Assembly (NCBI RefSeq): GCF_007625155.1
Contig: NZ_VMNK01000014.1
Span: 1 to 64,000, forward strand
DNA: 64,000 nucleotides
Source: Denitromonas halophila
Lineage (GTDB): Bacteria; Pseudomonadota; Gammaproteobacteria; Burkholderiales; Rhodocyclaceae
Direction: 5' to 3'
Below, piece after piece: positions 49,856 through 60,099 of the stretch (positions within the stretch are counted from its first letter, which is position 1; each line of letters opens with the position of its first letter). The notes under the pieces were generated by a model. The model worked only from the letters and a program-made list of their open reading frames with translations, was not told the DNA's origin and made no database searches. The position numbers and the translations under genes were made by a program.

Positions 49856-50793
49856 GGCGCTGTCGGCGGTGGCGCCCACGGGTGGGATGTGATGCGTGCC
49901 GCACCGGGTGTATCAGCAATGTGCACTTCAACCCAACCCATGAAGGGGGCGCCGTAGGTCTCGATGCGGGTGAAGTGTGCGACGCGCTGGCCGGCCGGAT
50001 CGTTGAGCGGGTGGTCGATCTTGTGGTTGTGGCTGTCGCCGTGAATCAGGATGACCTGGCGATCGGTGGCCTGCACGTGTGCTCGAAGCCGGTCCACAAA
50101 GTCGACAAAGCCGCGTTTTGGTTTGCCAGCGGCATAGGCTTTGAAGTGTGGATCGCCTTGCAGGGTGAGGACGATCAGGCGCGCATCGATTTGCGCCGCG
50201 CGGGCGAAGGCAGCGGCCATCCAGTCGATATTGGCGGCGTGGCGCTGGCGGTATTCTTCTCCCGGCGTGTCGGCCTTGCCGAAATTGTTATTGCTGCCGG
50301 TGACGTTGAGCGTGGCAAAGACAACGCCGCCATGTTCCCAGCACAGGTTCTCGGGGTAGGGTGCGGCCTTGTTCGCATCGCTTTGACGAAGCACCGGCAT
50401 CGGCGGTTTGCCCAAGGATCTGGCGTCGGCAAAGAAGACGCCACGCAGGAAATTCAGCCGTTCGAGCGGATCGTAGCCACCGTTGCTGGCGCGATGACAG
50501 TCCGTCCATTCGTTGTCGCCGGGGGTGTAGATCAATGGCGCCGAAACCGCATCGAACAGCGTGCGTCGGTCGTGATACATCGCGTCGTCACAGCGCTGGC
50601 TGCCACTCTTGATGTCGCCGGCGTGGATGATGAAAGCCGGTTTGCGCTCGCCGATCTGCGTCAGCATGGCAGGCAGCAACTGGCGCTCGGCGTCGGTATA
50701 GGGCGTGTCACCAATGATCGCGAAATGCCATTCAGCGGCCGTGGCGAGCGATGCGCTTGCAGCCAGAACCAAGGCGATGAAAAAGCGGCGCAT
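49852..50793 (-). CDS. Exported metallophosphoesterase
   Basis: Encodes 313 residues with a signal peptide (MRRFFIALVLAASASLATA). Calcineurin-type metal motifs are visible: FAIIGDTPY, IIHAGDIKSGS, YTPGDNEWTDC, and LIHGDSHNHKI. Its substrate is unknown; export suggests a periplasmic phosphoesterase. It lies directly after mutS on the same strand, two bases from its stop. Confidence 0.85.
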   Translation of the reverse strand: MRRFFIALVLAASASLATAAEWHFAIIGDTPYTDAERQLLPAMLTQIGERKPAFIIHAGDIKSGSQRCDDAMYHDRRTLFDAVSAPLIYTPGDNEWTDCHRASNGGYDPLERLNFLRGVFFADARSLGKPPMPVLRQSDANKAAPYPENLCWEHGGVVFATLNVTGSNNNFGKADTPGEEYRQRHAANIDWMAAAFARAAQIDARLIVLTLQGDPHFKAYAAGKPKRGFVDFVDRLRAHVQATDRQVILIHGDSHNHKIDHPLNDPAGQRVAHFTRIETYGAPFMGWVEVHIADTPGAARITSHPWAPPPTAP

Positions 50794-50795
50794 GC

Positions 50796-53384
50796 TCAGC
50801 TGACCAGGCGTTTGAGTGCGTAGAGTTGCTCAAGCGCTTCGCGCGGGCTCATGGCGTCCGGATCGAGGTTCGCCAGCGCGCCGATCGCCGGGTGTGAGGG
50901 CGCGTCGGGTTCGTCGGCGGGCAGGGCGGCGAACAGGTCGGGCTGGCTGCTGCTGCCGACCGATTGGTTCTCCAGTACGCGCAGGCGGCGCCGGGCATCG
51001 CGCACCACGGCGGGCGGAATGCCTGCCAGCGCGGCCACTTCAATCCCGTAGCTCTGGCTGGCCGGGCCGTCTTCGACCGCGTGCATGAAGACAATGCGGT
51101 GGCCGTGTTCGACCGCATCCAGATGCACGTTGGCGCATTCCGGGTAGTCGACGTTGACGCGGGTGAGCTCGAAATAGTGGGTGGCGAACAAGGTCAGGCT
51201 GCGGTTCTTTTCGAGCAATTGGCGGGCAATGGCAAAGGCCAGCGCCAGGCCGTCGAAGGTCGAGGTGCCGCGGCCGATCTCGTCCATCAGCACCAGGCTG
51301 TGCTCGGTGGCGCCATGCAGGATGGCGGCGGCTTCGGTCATCTCGACCATGAAGGTCGAACGGCCGGAGGCGAGGTCGTCCGAGGCGCCAATGCGGGTGA
51401 AGATGGCGTCGATCGGGCCGATGCGGGCGTGCTGAGCCGGCACGAAGCTGCCGATATGCGCCATCAGGGTGATCAGCGCGACCTGCCGCATGAAGGTCGA
51501 CTTACCGCCCATGTTGGGGCCGGTGATCATCAACATGCGCCGCGTGGGCGAGAGCGAACAGCGGTTGGCGATGAAGGCTTCGACCTGGCGCTCGACCACC
51601 GGGTGGCGGCTGTCGACAAGTTCCAGCCCGGGCTGGTCGGAGAGCACCGGGCAGCAGTAATCGTAACGCCGTGCCGACTCGGCCAGCGCGGCGAGTGCGT
51701 CGAGCGTGGCAATGGCGCGGGCGACCCGCTGGAGTTCGGGGATGTCACCCGCCAGCGTATCGAGAATCGTCTCGTAGAGCGCCTTTTCGCGCGCCTGGGC
51801 GCGGTCCTGCGCCGACAAGGCCTTGTCTTCAAAGGCCTTGAGTTCGGGCGTGATGTAGCGCTCGGCATTCTTCAGTGTCTGGCGACGGCGGTAGTCGTCC
51901 GGCACCTTGTCGCCATGCACGCGGCCGATCTCGATGTAGAAGCCATGCACCCGGTTGTACTCGACCTTGAGCGTCGAGATGCCGGTGCGCTCGCGTTCGC
52001 GCACCTCCATCTCGATCAGGAACTGGCCGCAGTTGTTCTGGATGCCGCGCAGCTCGTCGAGGTCGGCGTCATAGCCGTCGGCAATCACACCGCCGTCGCG
52101 CAAGGCGGTCGAGGGTTCGGGGGTGATGGCACGGCTGAGCAGCTCGGCCGCCGCCGTTGGCGGGGCGAGTTGCTCAGCCAGCGCGGCCAGCACCGGGGCT
52201 TCGATCTCGGTAAGCGAGGCGCACAGCGTCGGCAGGCGCGCGAGGGTGTCGCGCAGGGCCGACAGATCACGCGGGCGGGCGGAACGCAGCGCGATGCGGG
52301 CGGTGATCCGCTCCACATCGGCCACGCCCTTGAGTGCGCTTCGCACATTGGCGCCGGGGCCGCTGCCGGCATCGCCGAGCAACTCGGCCACGGCGGCATG
52401 GCGGGCGGTGACGGCGGCGCGGTCGCGCAGCGGGTGGTGAATGGCGTGGCGCAGCCAGCGCGAGCCCATGCTGGTGACGCAGGTGTCGAGGCAGGACAGC
52501 AGCGTGGGCGAAGCCTCGCCACGCAGGGTTTCGGTCAGTTCGAGGTTGCGGCGGGTGGCGGCGTCGAGGCGGATGTATTCGGACTCGTGCTCGACCCGAA
52601 TGCCGGTGACGTGCCGCAGGCTTTGCTGTTGGGTGCCACTGGCGTATTCATACAGCGCTGCGGCGGCGGCCAGCGCCACGGGCAGGTCGTCGGCACCATA
52701 GCCGGACAGATCGCGGGTGCCCAGATGCGCGGTGAGCAGTCGTGCGCCGTTGGCGCCATCGAACTGCCAGTCCGGCATTTTTTGCAAGGCCGGGGCGAGC
52801 GACTCGATCAGCGGCAGGCGCAGGGCGTCAGAGATCAGCACCTCGGCGGGGCGCAGGCGTTCGAACTGGGTTTGCAGTTGCTCTGGCGCGCACTCGAGCA
52901 GGCGCAGGTCACCATTGGCGAGGTTGAGCCAGGCCAGACCCAGGGTGCCGCGATGCACATGGGCGCACAGCAGCAGCGCATCGCGCCGGTCGTCCATCAA
53001 GGCCGCATCGGTGACCGTGCCGGGGGTGACGATGCGCGCCACGGCGCGCTCCATCGGGCCCTTGGTGGTGGCCGGGTCGCCGACCTGCTCGGCGATGACG
53101 ATCGACTCGCCCATCTTGACCAGCCGCGCCAGGTATTGCTCGACCGCGTGGTAGGGCACGCCCGCCATCTTGATTGGCTCGCCGGCCGACTTGCCGCGGG
53201 TGGTCAGGGTGATGTCGAGCAGACGGGCGGCTTTCTCGGCATCTTCAAAAAACAGCTCGTAGAAATCGCCCATCCGGTAAAACAGCAGCAGCGCCGGGTA
53301 CTGCGCTTTGAGCGCGAGGTACTGCTGCATCATGGGGGTGTGCCCCTCCGCCGAGCGGAGCGCGGTGTTCATGGGCGCAGACAC
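50796..53384 (-). CDS. mutS: DNA mismatch repair protein MutS
   Basis: Encodes 862 residues. The mismatch-binding motif is in [17 protein letters not shown]. Connector and lever domains follow, then the ATPase: Walker [15 protein letters not shown], Walker [17 protein letters not shown] and [10 protein letters not shown]. The C-terminal end ([12 protein letters not shown]) is the tetramerisation tail. An ATG four codons in (53372) is an alternative start. It recognises base mismatches and recruits MutL. Confidence 0.97.
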   Translation of the reverse strand: MSAPMNTALRSAEGHTPMMQQYLALKAQYPALLLFYRMGDFYELFFEDAEKAARLLDITLTTRGKSAGEPIKMAGVPYHAVEQYLARLVKMGESIVIAEQVGDPATTKGPMERAVARIVTPGTVTDAALMDDRRDALLLCAHVHRGTLGLAWLNLANGDLRLLECAPEQLQTQFERLRPAEVLISDALRLPLIESLAPALQKMPDWQFDGANGARLLTAHLGTRDLSGYGADDLPVALAAAAALYEYASGTQQQSLRHVTGIRVEHESEYIRLDAATRRNLELTETLRGEASPTLLSCLDTCVTSMGSRWLRHAIHHPLRDRAAVTARHAAVAELLGDAGSGPGANVRSALKGVADVERITARIALRSARPRDLSALRDTLARLPTLCASLTEIEAPVLAALAEQLAPPTAAAELLSRAITPEPSTALRDGGVIADGYDADLDELRGIQNNCGQFLIEMEVRERERTGISTLKVEYNRVHGFYIEIGRVHGDKVPDDYRRRQTLKNAERYITPELKAFEDKALSAQDRAQAREKALYETILDTLAGDIPELQRVARAIATLDALAALAESARRYDYCCPVLSDQPGLELVDSRHPVVERQVEAFIANRCSLSPTRRMLMITGPNMGGKSTFMRQVALITLMAHIGSFVPAQHARIGPIDAIFTRIGASDDLASGRSTFMVEMTEAAAILHGATEHSLVLMDEIGRGTSTFDGLALAFAIARQLLEKNRSLTLFATHYFELTRVNVDYPECANVHLDAVEHGHRIVFMHAVEDGPASQSYGIEVAALAGIPPAVVRDARRRLRVLENQSVGSSSQPDLFAALPADEPDAPSHPAIGALANLDPDAMSPREALEQLYALKRLVS

Positions 53385-53386
53385 CC

Positions 53387-54193
53387 TCAGGCAGTCATGC
53401 CAACAGGGCGGTGGGCCTGAATGATGGGCAGCATCTGGACGAAGACCTTGGGCGTGGCGGCGATGATATTGCCGGTGTTGAGGTAGTCCGATTCGCCGGA
53501 TAGATCGCTGACCAGGCCGCCGGCCTCTTGCACCAGCAGGGCGCCCGCGGCGATGTCCCAGATCGACAGACCCATTTCCCAGAAACCATCAACACGACCC
53601 GAGGCAACATAGGCCAGATCGAGAGATGCCGCGCCAGGGCGGCGGATGCCGGCCGTTTTCTGGCACAGCTCGCGGAACATGCCGAGATAGGCGTCGATAT
53701 TGTCGAGCTCGCGGAACGGGAAGCCGGTAGCGAGCAGCGAGTCGGCCAGCTTGGTACGGCGCGACACGCGGATACGGCGCTCATTCAGATAGGCACCACG
53801 GCCTTTCGAGGCGGTGAACAACTCGTTGCGCACCGGATCGTAAACCACCGCCTGCTCGACCACGCCTTCGCGCGCCAGGGCGATCGAAATCGCGTACTGC
53901 GGAAAGCCGTGAATGAAGTTGGTGGTGCCGTCGAGCGGGTCGATGATCCACTGGTATTCGCTGTCGGCATTGCCGGCGGCCTGGCCGGATTCTTCTGCTA
54001 AGATCCCATGCCCCGGGTAGGCGTCGAGCAGCACTTCGATAATGGCGGCTTCCGCGGCGCGATCGACCTCGGTAACGAAATCGTTGGCGGCTTTGGTCTC
54101 GACACGAATACGGTCGATATCACTGGCGGCGCGGTTGATGGTCGTGCCCGCGCGGCGAGCGGCCTTGACGGCGATGGTGAGGATGGGATGCAT
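53387..54193 (-). CDS. suhB: Inositol-1-monophosphatase SuhB
   Basis: Encodes 268 residues from the ATG at 54193. Metal-binding motifs are [20 protein letters not shown] and the C-terminal [18 protein letters not shown]. SuhB hydrolyses inositol phosphates and in enterobacteria also takes part in rRNA antitermination complexes. mutS follows two bases after its stop. It is divergent from trmJ. Confidence 0.95.
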   Translation of the reverse strand: MHPILTIAVKAARRAGTTINRAASDIDRIRVETKAANDFVTEVDRAAEAAIIEVLLDAYPGHGILAEESGQAAGNADSEYQWIIDPLDGTTNFIHGFPQYAISIALAREGVVEQAVVYDPVRNELFTASKGRGAYLNERRIRVSRRTKLADSLLATGFPFRELDNIDAYLGMFRELCQKTAGIRRPGAASLDLAYVASGRVDGFWEMGLSIWDIAAGALLVQEAGGLVSDLSGESDYLNTGNIIAATPKVFVQMLPIIQAHRPVGMTA

Positions 54194-54253
54194 TACAGTC
54201 CGTTGAACAGGCATGTGCCCGTTCGCAAAAATTGAAAAACCACAAATTCTAGT

Positions 54254-54982
54254 ATGAATGAAGCCAGTCTGCTTGACCGTGTGCGTATTGTGCTCACACG
54301 CACCAGCCATCCCGGCAATATCGGCGGGGCGGCACGCGCAATGAAAACCATGGGCTTGTCCCGCCTTGTGCTGGTCAGCCCCCATGTTTTTCCGAGCGAG
54401 ATTGCCACCGCGCGCGCCTCGGGTGCCAACGATGTGCTGGAGAACGCTCAGATCGTCGGCTCACTCGAAGAAGCCTTGTCGGGCACGGTGTTCAGCGCCG
54501 CCATGACGGCGCGGCGTCGAGAACTGTCCTTGCCCATGCAGTGGTCGCGCGAGGCGGTCGGCACGGTCACCCGTTACGCGGCGCAAGGCGATGTGGCCCT
54601 GGTGTTTGGCAACGAATCCAGCGGGATGACCAATGAAGAACTGGCTTTGTGCCACCTGCCGGTGATGATCCCGGCCAATGCCGAGTACAGCTCGCTCAAT
54701 CTGGCCGCTGCGGTGCAGATCCTGTGCTACGAGATGCGGATGGCCTGCCTGGTGCGTCCCGAGGCGCCGGATGGTGCTGGCGTGTCCGCAGAGTTCGGTG
54801 AGGTGGAAGGCTTTTACGGCCACCTGGAGCAGGCAATGATCGAGAGCGGATTCCACGATCCGGCCAATCCACGAAAGCTGATGCCGCGACTGCGTCGCTT
54901 GTTTGGCCGGGTGCGGCTGGAGAAGGAAGAGGTGGGAATTCTGCGCGGCATCCTCAGTGCGCTTCAGCGTAAAGTCGATTAA
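54254..54982 (+). CDS. trmJ: tRNA (cytidine/uridine-32-2'-O) methyltransferase TrmJ
   Basis: Encodes 242 residues of the SPOUT class: motif 1 [20 protein letters not shown], motif 2 [20 protein letters not shown] and motif 3 [16 protein letters not shown] form the knotted SAM site. It methylates position 32 of several tRNAs. The C-terminal extension ([17 protein letters not shown]) is typical. A GGCGC/GCGCC hairpin with a short T-run lies between it and cysE. Confidence 0.94.
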   Translation: MNEASLLDRVRIVLTRTSHPGNIGGAARAMKTMGLSRLVLVSPHVFPSEIATARASGANDVLENAQIVGSLEEALSGTVFSAAMTARRRELSLPMQWSREAVGTVTRYAAQGDVALVFGNESSGMTNEELALCHLPVMIPANAEYSSLNLAAAVQILCYEMRMACLVRPEAPDGAGVSAEFGEVEGFYGHLEQAMIESGFHDPANPRKLMPRLRRLFGRVRLEKEEVGILRGILSALQRKVD

Positions 54983-55051
54983 AATAGTCGGACTTTTTTG
55001 GGCGCTCGCGAAGGTGGGCGCCTTTCGTTTGCCAAATCTTTGGAGGGGCGC

Positions 55052-55807
55052 ATGTTCAGTCGCTTGCGGGAAGATATCAACAGTGTCATGAGCCGTGACC
55101 CCGCGTCACGCTCTGCGCTCGAGGTGCTGACCTGTTATCCCGGCGTGCATGCTCTGATGTTCCATCGTCTCGCTCACGCAGCGTGGACCCGAAAGCTCTA
55201 CTGGCTTGGCCGCTTTGTCAGCCATATCAGCCGTTGGCTCACCGGTATCGAGATTCATCCGGGCGCGGTGATCGGTCGGCGTGTGTTCATTGATCACGGT
55301 ATGGGTGTGGTGATTGGCGAAACGGCGGAGCTCGGCGACGATTGCACTATTTATCAAGGCGTCACGCTGGGCGGCACCTCGCTGTATCGCGGTGCCAAGC
55401 GGCATCCGACGCTCGGCAAAGGCGTGGTGATTGGCGCGGGCGCACAAGTGCTCGGCGGTTTTACCGTGGGCGACGGCGCCAAGGTGGGCTCCAATGCGGT
55501 GGTGGTCAAGCCGGTGCCCGAAGGCGCGACCGCGGTCGGCAACCCGGCGCGGATTATCGACCGTGAGCGCGACGACGCGCGTGAGCAGAAGGCCGAAGCC
55601 ATGGGCTTTTCGGCCTACGGTGTGACTCGCGATATGGACGATCCGATGGCTAAAGCAATTCATGGCCTGCTTGATCATGCGGTCGAAACCGATCGGCGTC
55701 TGGCGCTCATGATTCAGCGACTTGAAGCGGCGGGCGTATCTGTGAACGGCGACGGTGAATCGGCTGACAGCTTCGACGCGGAACGCCTCGGAAAAATGGT
55801 GGATTAG
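55052..55807 (+). CDS. cysE: Serine O-acetyltransferase
   Basis: Encodes 251 residues from ATG 55052 with GGAGGGG upstream. The hexapeptide left-handed beta helix is clear ([51 protein letters not shown]). It makes O-acetylserine for cysteine synthesis. Its place just before the isc operon links cysteine supply and Fe-S assembly. The C-terminal tail after the helix is long for the family. Confidence 0.93.
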   Translation: MFSRLREDINSVMSRDPASRSALEVLTCYPGVHALMFHRLAHAAWTRKLYWLGRFVSHISRWLTGIEIHPGAVIGRRVFIDHGMGVVIGETAELGDDCTIYQGVTLGGTSLYRGAKRHPTLGKGVVIGAGAQVLGGFTVGDGAKVGSNAVVVKPVPEGATAVGNPARIIDRERDDAREQKAEAMGFSAYGVTRDMDDPMAKAIHGLLDHAVETDRRLALMIQRLEAAGVSVNGDGESADSFDAERLGKMVD

Positions 55808-55817
55808 GCGGAGGGTA

Positions 55818-55870
55818 ATAGTTGATCGAAGTAGTCGGGTACTGTATTGTCGACTAGATAATTCAGGTAT
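55818..55870 (+). promoter_or_regulatory. Two tandem IscR type 1-like boxes
   Basis: 55818-55842 and 55846-55870 each match the E. coli type 1 IscR consensus (ATASYYGACTRWWW then YAGTCRRSTAT) at about 21 of 25 positions. A promoter TTGATC-17-TATTGT (55822-55850) lies among them. [2Fe-2S]-IscR would repress the operon here. Confidence 0.65.
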
Positions 55871-55891
55871 TCGAGCTGCGAGGGCATTGCA

Positions 55892-56380
55892 ATGAGACTC
55901 ACGACCAAAGGCCGGTTCGCCGTGACCGCAATGATCGACTTGGCGCTGCGCCAGGATGGAGGGCCGGTAACGCTGGCAGGCATCGCTGAGCGACAAAGTA
56001 TTTCGTTGTCTTATCTCGAGCAGCTTTTTGGCAAATTGCGTCGCCACAATCTGGTGTCCAGCGTGCGTGGCCCTGGTGGCGGGTATTGCCTCGCCAAGCC
56101 GATGGCGGAATTGACGGTGGCGAACATCATTGTCGCCGTCGATGAGCCCCTGGATGCGACGCAGTGCGGCGGCAAGCAAAATTGCCACGATGAACACCGC
56201 TGCATGACCCACGACCTGTGGACCAACCTCAATCGCCGCATGTTCGATTACCTCGATTCGGTCAGCCTGCAGTGTCTGGTGACCGCGCATCAGGCGCGGG
56301 AAGCGGCCAATCGCAGTGAAGAGAAAGTGATGGTGCTCAAGCGTCCCCGGGTGAGCGACAGCGAATCGGCATCGATCTGA
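55892..56380 (+). CDS. iscR: Fe-S cluster regulator IscR
   Basis: Encodes 162 residues of the Rrf2 family. An N-terminal winged helix (LAGIAERQSISLSYLEQLFG, VRGPGGGYCLAK) is followed by cluster ligands C92, C98 and C104 in CGGKQNCHDEHRC, the same positions as in E. coli. It represses its own operon when loaded with [2Fe-2S]. The first cysteine desulfurase gene starts 11 bases later. Confidence 0.96.
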   Translation: MRLTTKGRFAVTAMIDLALRQDGGPVTLAGIAERQSISLSYLEQLFGKLRRHNLVSSVRGPGGGYCLAKPMAELTVANIIVAVDEPLDATQCGGKQNCHDEHRCMTHDLWTNLNRRMFDYLDSVSLQCLVTAHQAREAANRSEEKVMVLKRPRVSDSESASI

Positions 56381-56391
56381 GTTTGCAGACC

Positions 56392-57540
56392 ATGTTTGCC
56401 CCGGTGTACTTCGATCACAACGCGACCACGCCGCTTGATCCGCAGGTGCGCGAAGCCATGTTGCCGTATCTTGGCCAGCGCTTCGGCAACGCGTCGAGTC
56501 GTCATGAATACGGTCGCCATGCGCGCGCAGCGATCGACACCGCGCGTGCGCAAGTGGCCGCGGCGCTGTGTGCGCATCCGACAGAGGTGATCTTCACCAG
56601 TGGCGGATCAGAGGCGAACAATCTGTTCCTCAAGGGCGCGGCCGCCATGCTCAAGCCGGGCCGCGTGGCCGTGAGCGCGATCGAGCATCCGTGCGTGAGG
56701 GAATCGGCGCGTCGGTTGGTGAAGCAGGGCTGGGTGTTTGATGAAATGGGTGTCGATGCGCAAGGCGTGATCGACATGACCGATTTCACCGAAAAGCTGT
56801 CGGCGCGTCCGCAGTTGGTGTCGGTCATGCTGGCGAACAACGAAACCGGCGTGCTTCAGGATATTGCGTCCCTGGCCGCGATGGCGAAGGCGCGGGGTGC
56901 GCGTTTTCATACCGACGCCGTGCAGGCGCTGGGTAAGGTGGCGGTCGATTTTCGGGCGCTGGGCGTGAATGCGCTGACCGTGTCGGCCCACAAGATTTAT
57001 GGCCCGATCGGCGTCGGTGCGCTGGTTGTCGACAAGCGCGTTGAGCTCGCGCCGTTGATCGATGGCGGCGGTCAGGAGCGTGGATTACGCTCCGGAACAG
57101 AAAACCTTGCTGCAATTGTGGGTTTTGGTCTGGCCTGTGAACTGGCAGAATCACGCCGCGTAGCTGACGCAACGCACGCGGCACAGCTCAAGGCCGCACT
57201 TGAACAAGGGCTTGGCAGCCTGGGCGCAACGGTGTTTTCCGCGGATGCGACGCGTTTGTCGGGCACCAGCTTTTTTGCTTTTTCAGGTGTCGATGGCGAG
57301 ACGCTGGTCGGGAAGCTGGACCGGGCGGGGTTTGCGTGCGCGAGCGGTTCGGCGTGCTCCAGCGCAAATCCGGAGCCGTCGAAAACCTTGCTGGCGATGG
57401 GGGTGGCGCCCGAGATGGCGCGTGGCGCGATTCGCGTCAGCGTGGGCCGGGCGACAACACCGGACGAGGTGAGCCGCTTTGTTGGCGCCTTGTCGAATGA
57501 ATTGAATACCTTGCGTGGCCTGACGGCCATGGCGAGCTGA
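56392..57540 (+). CDS. Cysteine desulfurase, NifS-like paralogue of IscS
   Basis: Encodes 382 residues from ATG 56392. The PLP fold with [20 protein letters not shown], lysine in [10 protein letters not shown] and active-site cysteine in [16 protein letters not shown] are intact. It is clearly related to the IscS encoded next but diverged. An extra desulfurase between iscR and iscS occurs in several betaproteobacteria, as far as I recall. Its specific role is unknown. Confidence 0.9.
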   Translation: MFAPVYFDHNATTPLDPQVREAMLPYLGQRFGNASSRHEYGRHARAAIDTARAQVAAALCAHPTEVIFTSGGSEANNLFLKGAAAMLKPGRVAVSAIEHPCVRESARRLVKQGWVFDEMGVDAQGVIDMTDFTEKLSARPQLVSVMLANNETGVLQDIASLAAMAKARGARFHTDAVQALGKVAVDFRALGVNALTVSAHKIYGPIGVGALVVDKRVELAPLIDGGGQERGLRSGTENLAAIVGFGLACELAESRRVADATHAAQLKAALEQGLGSLGATVFSADATRLSGTSFFAFSGVDGETLVGKLDRAGFACASGSACSSANPEPSKTLLAMGVAPEMARGAIRVSVGRATTPDEVSRFVGALSNELNTLRGLTAMAS

Positions 57541-57587
57541 CTGAACAGAAAACGAGTGGGCTGCGATGGCCCGGACGGAGAGAGTGC

Positions 57588-58799
57588 ATGTTGAAGTTCC
57601 CGATTTATCTCGATTATTCGGCGACCACGCCGATCGACCCGCGTGTGGTCGAGGCGATGATCCCGTATCTGAGCGAGCATTTTGGCAACCCCGCGAGCCG
57701 CTCCCACGCCTACGGCTGGGAAGCCGAAAAGGCGGTCGAACTGGCGCGTGCCGATGTGGCGGCGCTGGTCAATGCCGATCCGAAGGAAATCGTGTGGACC
57801 TCCGGCGCAACGGAATCCGACAACCTGGCGATCAAGGGTTCGGCCCAGTTCTACCAGAGCAAGGGCAAGCACATCATCACGCTCAAGACCGAGCACAAAG
57901 CTGTGCTGGACACCTGCCGCGAGCTGGAGCGCCAGGGCTTTGAGGTGACCTATCTGGACGTGCAGGAAGACGGTCTGCTGAATCTCGATGCCTTCCGCGC
58001 CGCGCTGCGTGACGACACCACCGTGGTGTCGGTGATGATGGTCAATAACGAAGTGGGCGTGGTTCAGCCCATCGAAGAGATTGGCGAGATCTGCCGCGAA
58101 CGCGGCATCATCTTCCATGTGGACGCGGCTCAGGCCACAGGCAAGGTCGACATCGATCTGCAGAAGCTGAAGGTTGATCTGATGTCGTTTTCGGCGCACA
58201 AGACCTACGGCCCGAAAGGCATCGGTGCACTGTATGTGCGTCGCAAGCCCCGGGTGCGCCTGATCGCGCAGATGCACGGTGGCGGTCATGAGCGCGGCAT
58301 GCGCTCGGGCACGCTGGCAACGCACCAGATCGTCGGCATGGGCGTGGCTTTTCGCCTGGCACGCGAAGAAATGGCGACCGAGAACGAGCGTATCGGTCTG
58401 CTGCGCGACAAACTCATGAACGGCCTGACCGACATCGAGGCCACCTACGTAAACGGCGATATCGCCAAGCGTGTGCCACACAACCTGAACATTTCCTTTG
58501 CTTATGTGGAAGGCGAGTCGCTGATCATGGCGATCAAGGATGTAGCGGTGTCGAGCGGTTCGGCCTGTACCTCGGCCAGCCTGGAGCCCTCGTACGTGCT
58601 GCGCGCGCTGGGTCGGAACGATGAGCTGGCGCACAGTTCGATCCGTTTCTCGATCGGGCGTTTCACAACAGAAGAAGAAGTGGATTTCACCATTGACCTG
58701 TTGCATCGGAAGATCAGCAAACTGCGTGAATTGTCGCCCCTGTGGGAGATGGTGCAGGAAGGGGTGGATCTGAATACCGTGCAGTGGGCGGCCCACTGA
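57588..58799 (+). CDS. iscS: Cysteine desulfurase IscS
   Basis: Encodes 403 residues: [23 protein letters not shown] lysine in [20 protein letters not shown], and active-site cysteine in [20 protein letters not shown]. The C-terminus ([20 protein letters not shown]) is that of IscS proper. It supplies sulfur to IscU and other acceptors. iscU follows after 19 bases. Confidence 0.97.
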   Translation: MLKFPIYLDYSATTPIDPRVVEAMIPYLSEHFGNPASRSHAYGWEAEKAVELARADVAALVNADPKEIVWTSGATESDNLAIKGSAQFYQSKGKHIITLKTEHKAVLDTCRELERQGFEVTYLDVQEDGLLNLDAFRAALRDDTTVVSVMMVNNEVGVVQPIEEIGEICRERGIIFHVDAAQATGKVDIDLQKLKVDLMSFSAHKTYGPKGIGALYVRRKPRVRLIAQMHGGGHERGMRSGTLATHQIVGMGVAFRLAREEMATENERIGLLRDKLMNGLTDIEATYVNGDIAKRVPHNLNISFAYVEGESLIMAIKDVAVSSGSACTSASLEPSYVLRALGRNDELAHSSIRFSIGRFTTEEEVDFTIDLLHRKISKLRELSPLWEMVQEGVDLNTVQWAAH

Positions 58800-58818
58800 G
58801 CTGACAGGAGAATAGAAC

Positions 58819-59211
58819 ATGGCTTATAGCGAAAAAGTGCTGGATCACTACGAAAACCCCCGCAACGTCGGCGCCTTTGCCAAGGACGAAGCTGGCGTGG
58901 GCACCGGCATGGTCGGCGCGCCGGCCTGTGGCGACGTGATGAAGCTGCAGATCAAGGTCAATGGCCAAGGCGTGATTGAAGACGCGAAGTTCAAGACCTA
59001 TGGCTGTGGCTCGGCGATCGCGTCCAGCTCGCTGGTGACTGAATGGGTCAAGGGCAAGTCCCTCGACGAGGCGCTGGATATCAAGAACACGGCAATTGCC
59101 GAAGAGCTGGCACTGCCGCCGGTCAAAATTCACTGCTCAATCCTGGCGGAAGATGCGATCAAGGCCGCGGTGGCGGACTATCGCAAGCACCAGGAAGCTA
59201 AAGGCGAATAA
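58819..59211 (+). CDS. iscU: Fe-S scaffold protein IscU
   Basis: Encodes 130 residues with C37 ([12 protein letters not shown]), the second Cys in [13 protein letters not shown] and the third in [14 protein letters not shown], preceded by the HscA-recognition LPPVK. Clusters are built here with IscS sulfur and passed on with HscA/HscB. Confidence 0.97.
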   Translation: MAYSEKVLDHYENPRNVGAFAKDEAGVGTGMVGAPACGDVMKLQIKVNGQGVIEDAKFKTYGCGSAIASSSLVTEWVKGKSLDEALDIKNTAIAEELALPPVKIHCSILAEDAIKAAVADYRKHQEAKGE

Positions 59212-59222
59212 GGAGTCGGTCG

Positions 59223-59546
59223 ATGGCAATCACTCTGTCTGAGCGCGCAGCGGATCATGTGGCGCGCTTTATCGAAAAACGTGGCAAGGGCGTTGGTATC
59301 CGCCTGGGCGTCAAAACCTCGGGTTGTTCCGGCATGGCGTACAAGCTCGAATTCGCCGACGAGGCCGCGCCTGAAGACATCATTTTCGAATGTCGCGGGG
59401 TGAAGGTGCTGGTCGACCCGAAGAGCCTGCCGTACATGGACGGCACCGAGCTCGACTTCGTGCGCGAAGGTCTCAATGAGGGGTTCAAGTTCAAGAATCC
59501 CAACGTCAAGGACGAGTGTGGGTGCGGCGAGAGCTTTAATGTCTGA
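59223..59546 (+). CDS. iscA: Fe-S carrier protein IscA
   Basis: Encodes 107 residues: C35 in [15 protein letters not shown] and the CGCG pair (C99, C101) near the C-terminus, the A-type carrier ligand set. It receives clusters from IscU and delivers them to apo-proteins. Located between iscU and hscB as usual. Confidence 0.97.
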   Translation: MAITLSERAADHVARFIEKRGKGVGIRLGVKTSGCSGMAYKLEFADEAAPEDIIFECRGVKVLVDPKSLPYMDGTELDFVREGLNEGFKFKNPNVKDECGCGESFNV

Positions 59547-59568
59547 TTTTTGCTGAGGCGTCTGATTT

Positions 59569-60099
59569 ATGGATCTTCAGCAAGACTATTTCTCGCTGTT
59601 TGGTTTGCCGCAAGGCTTCGATATCGACAAGGACCGCCTGGAGCAGGCGTATCGTGACTGCCAGGCACAGGTGCATCCTGATCGCCACGCCCACCGCTCG
59701 GACGCTGAAAAGCGCGTTTCGATGCAGTGGGCGACACACGTCAACGAAGCCTATCGAACGCTGCGCAAGCCGCTGCTGCGCGCGCGCTACATGTTGTCGC
59801 TGCGCGGCGTAGACGCCGGTATCGAAACCAATACCGCGATGGCGCCCGCCTTCCTGATGGAGCAGATGGAATGGCGCGAGGGCGTTGAAGAAGCCCGCGA
59901 GGGCGGCGATGTGAGCGACCTCGAACACATGCGCCAGCGTCTCGACCTGCATGAGCGTGAGCTTCATCAGAATTTATCGGGCCAACTCGCCGAGGATGTG
60001 ACCGATGGCGAACTCGCGGCCGATACCGTACGCCGTCTGATGTTCATCGAAAAACTCCAGATAGAAATCGACGATGCGCTCGAAGCGCTGGAAGACTGA
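59569..60099 (+). CDS. hscB: Co-chaperone HscB
   Basis: Encodes 176 residues: an N-terminal J-domain with [14 protein letters not shown] and a C-terminal helical domain ([20 protein letters not shown]) that binds IscU. Stimulates the HscA ATPase. Its stop overlaps the hscA start by one base. Confidence 0.95.
   Translation: MDLQQDYFSLFGLPQGFDIDKDRLEQAYRDCQAQVHPDRHAHRSDAEKRVSMQWATHVNEAYRTLRKPLLRARYMLSLRGVDAGIETNTAMAPAFLMEQMEWREGVEEAREGGDVSDLEHMRQRLDLHERELHQNLSGQLAEDVTDGELAADTVRRLMFIEKLQIEIDDALEALED

Noticed and set aside
50964-53420. 818-codon + strand open frame antisense to mutS
   Set aside because: mutS on the other strand has every family motif; the antisense frame is a by-product of high GC codon bias and has no recognisable domain.
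57072-58820. 582-codon minus strand open frame across iscS
   Set aside because: Shadow of iscS and its paralogue, both intact on the + strand.
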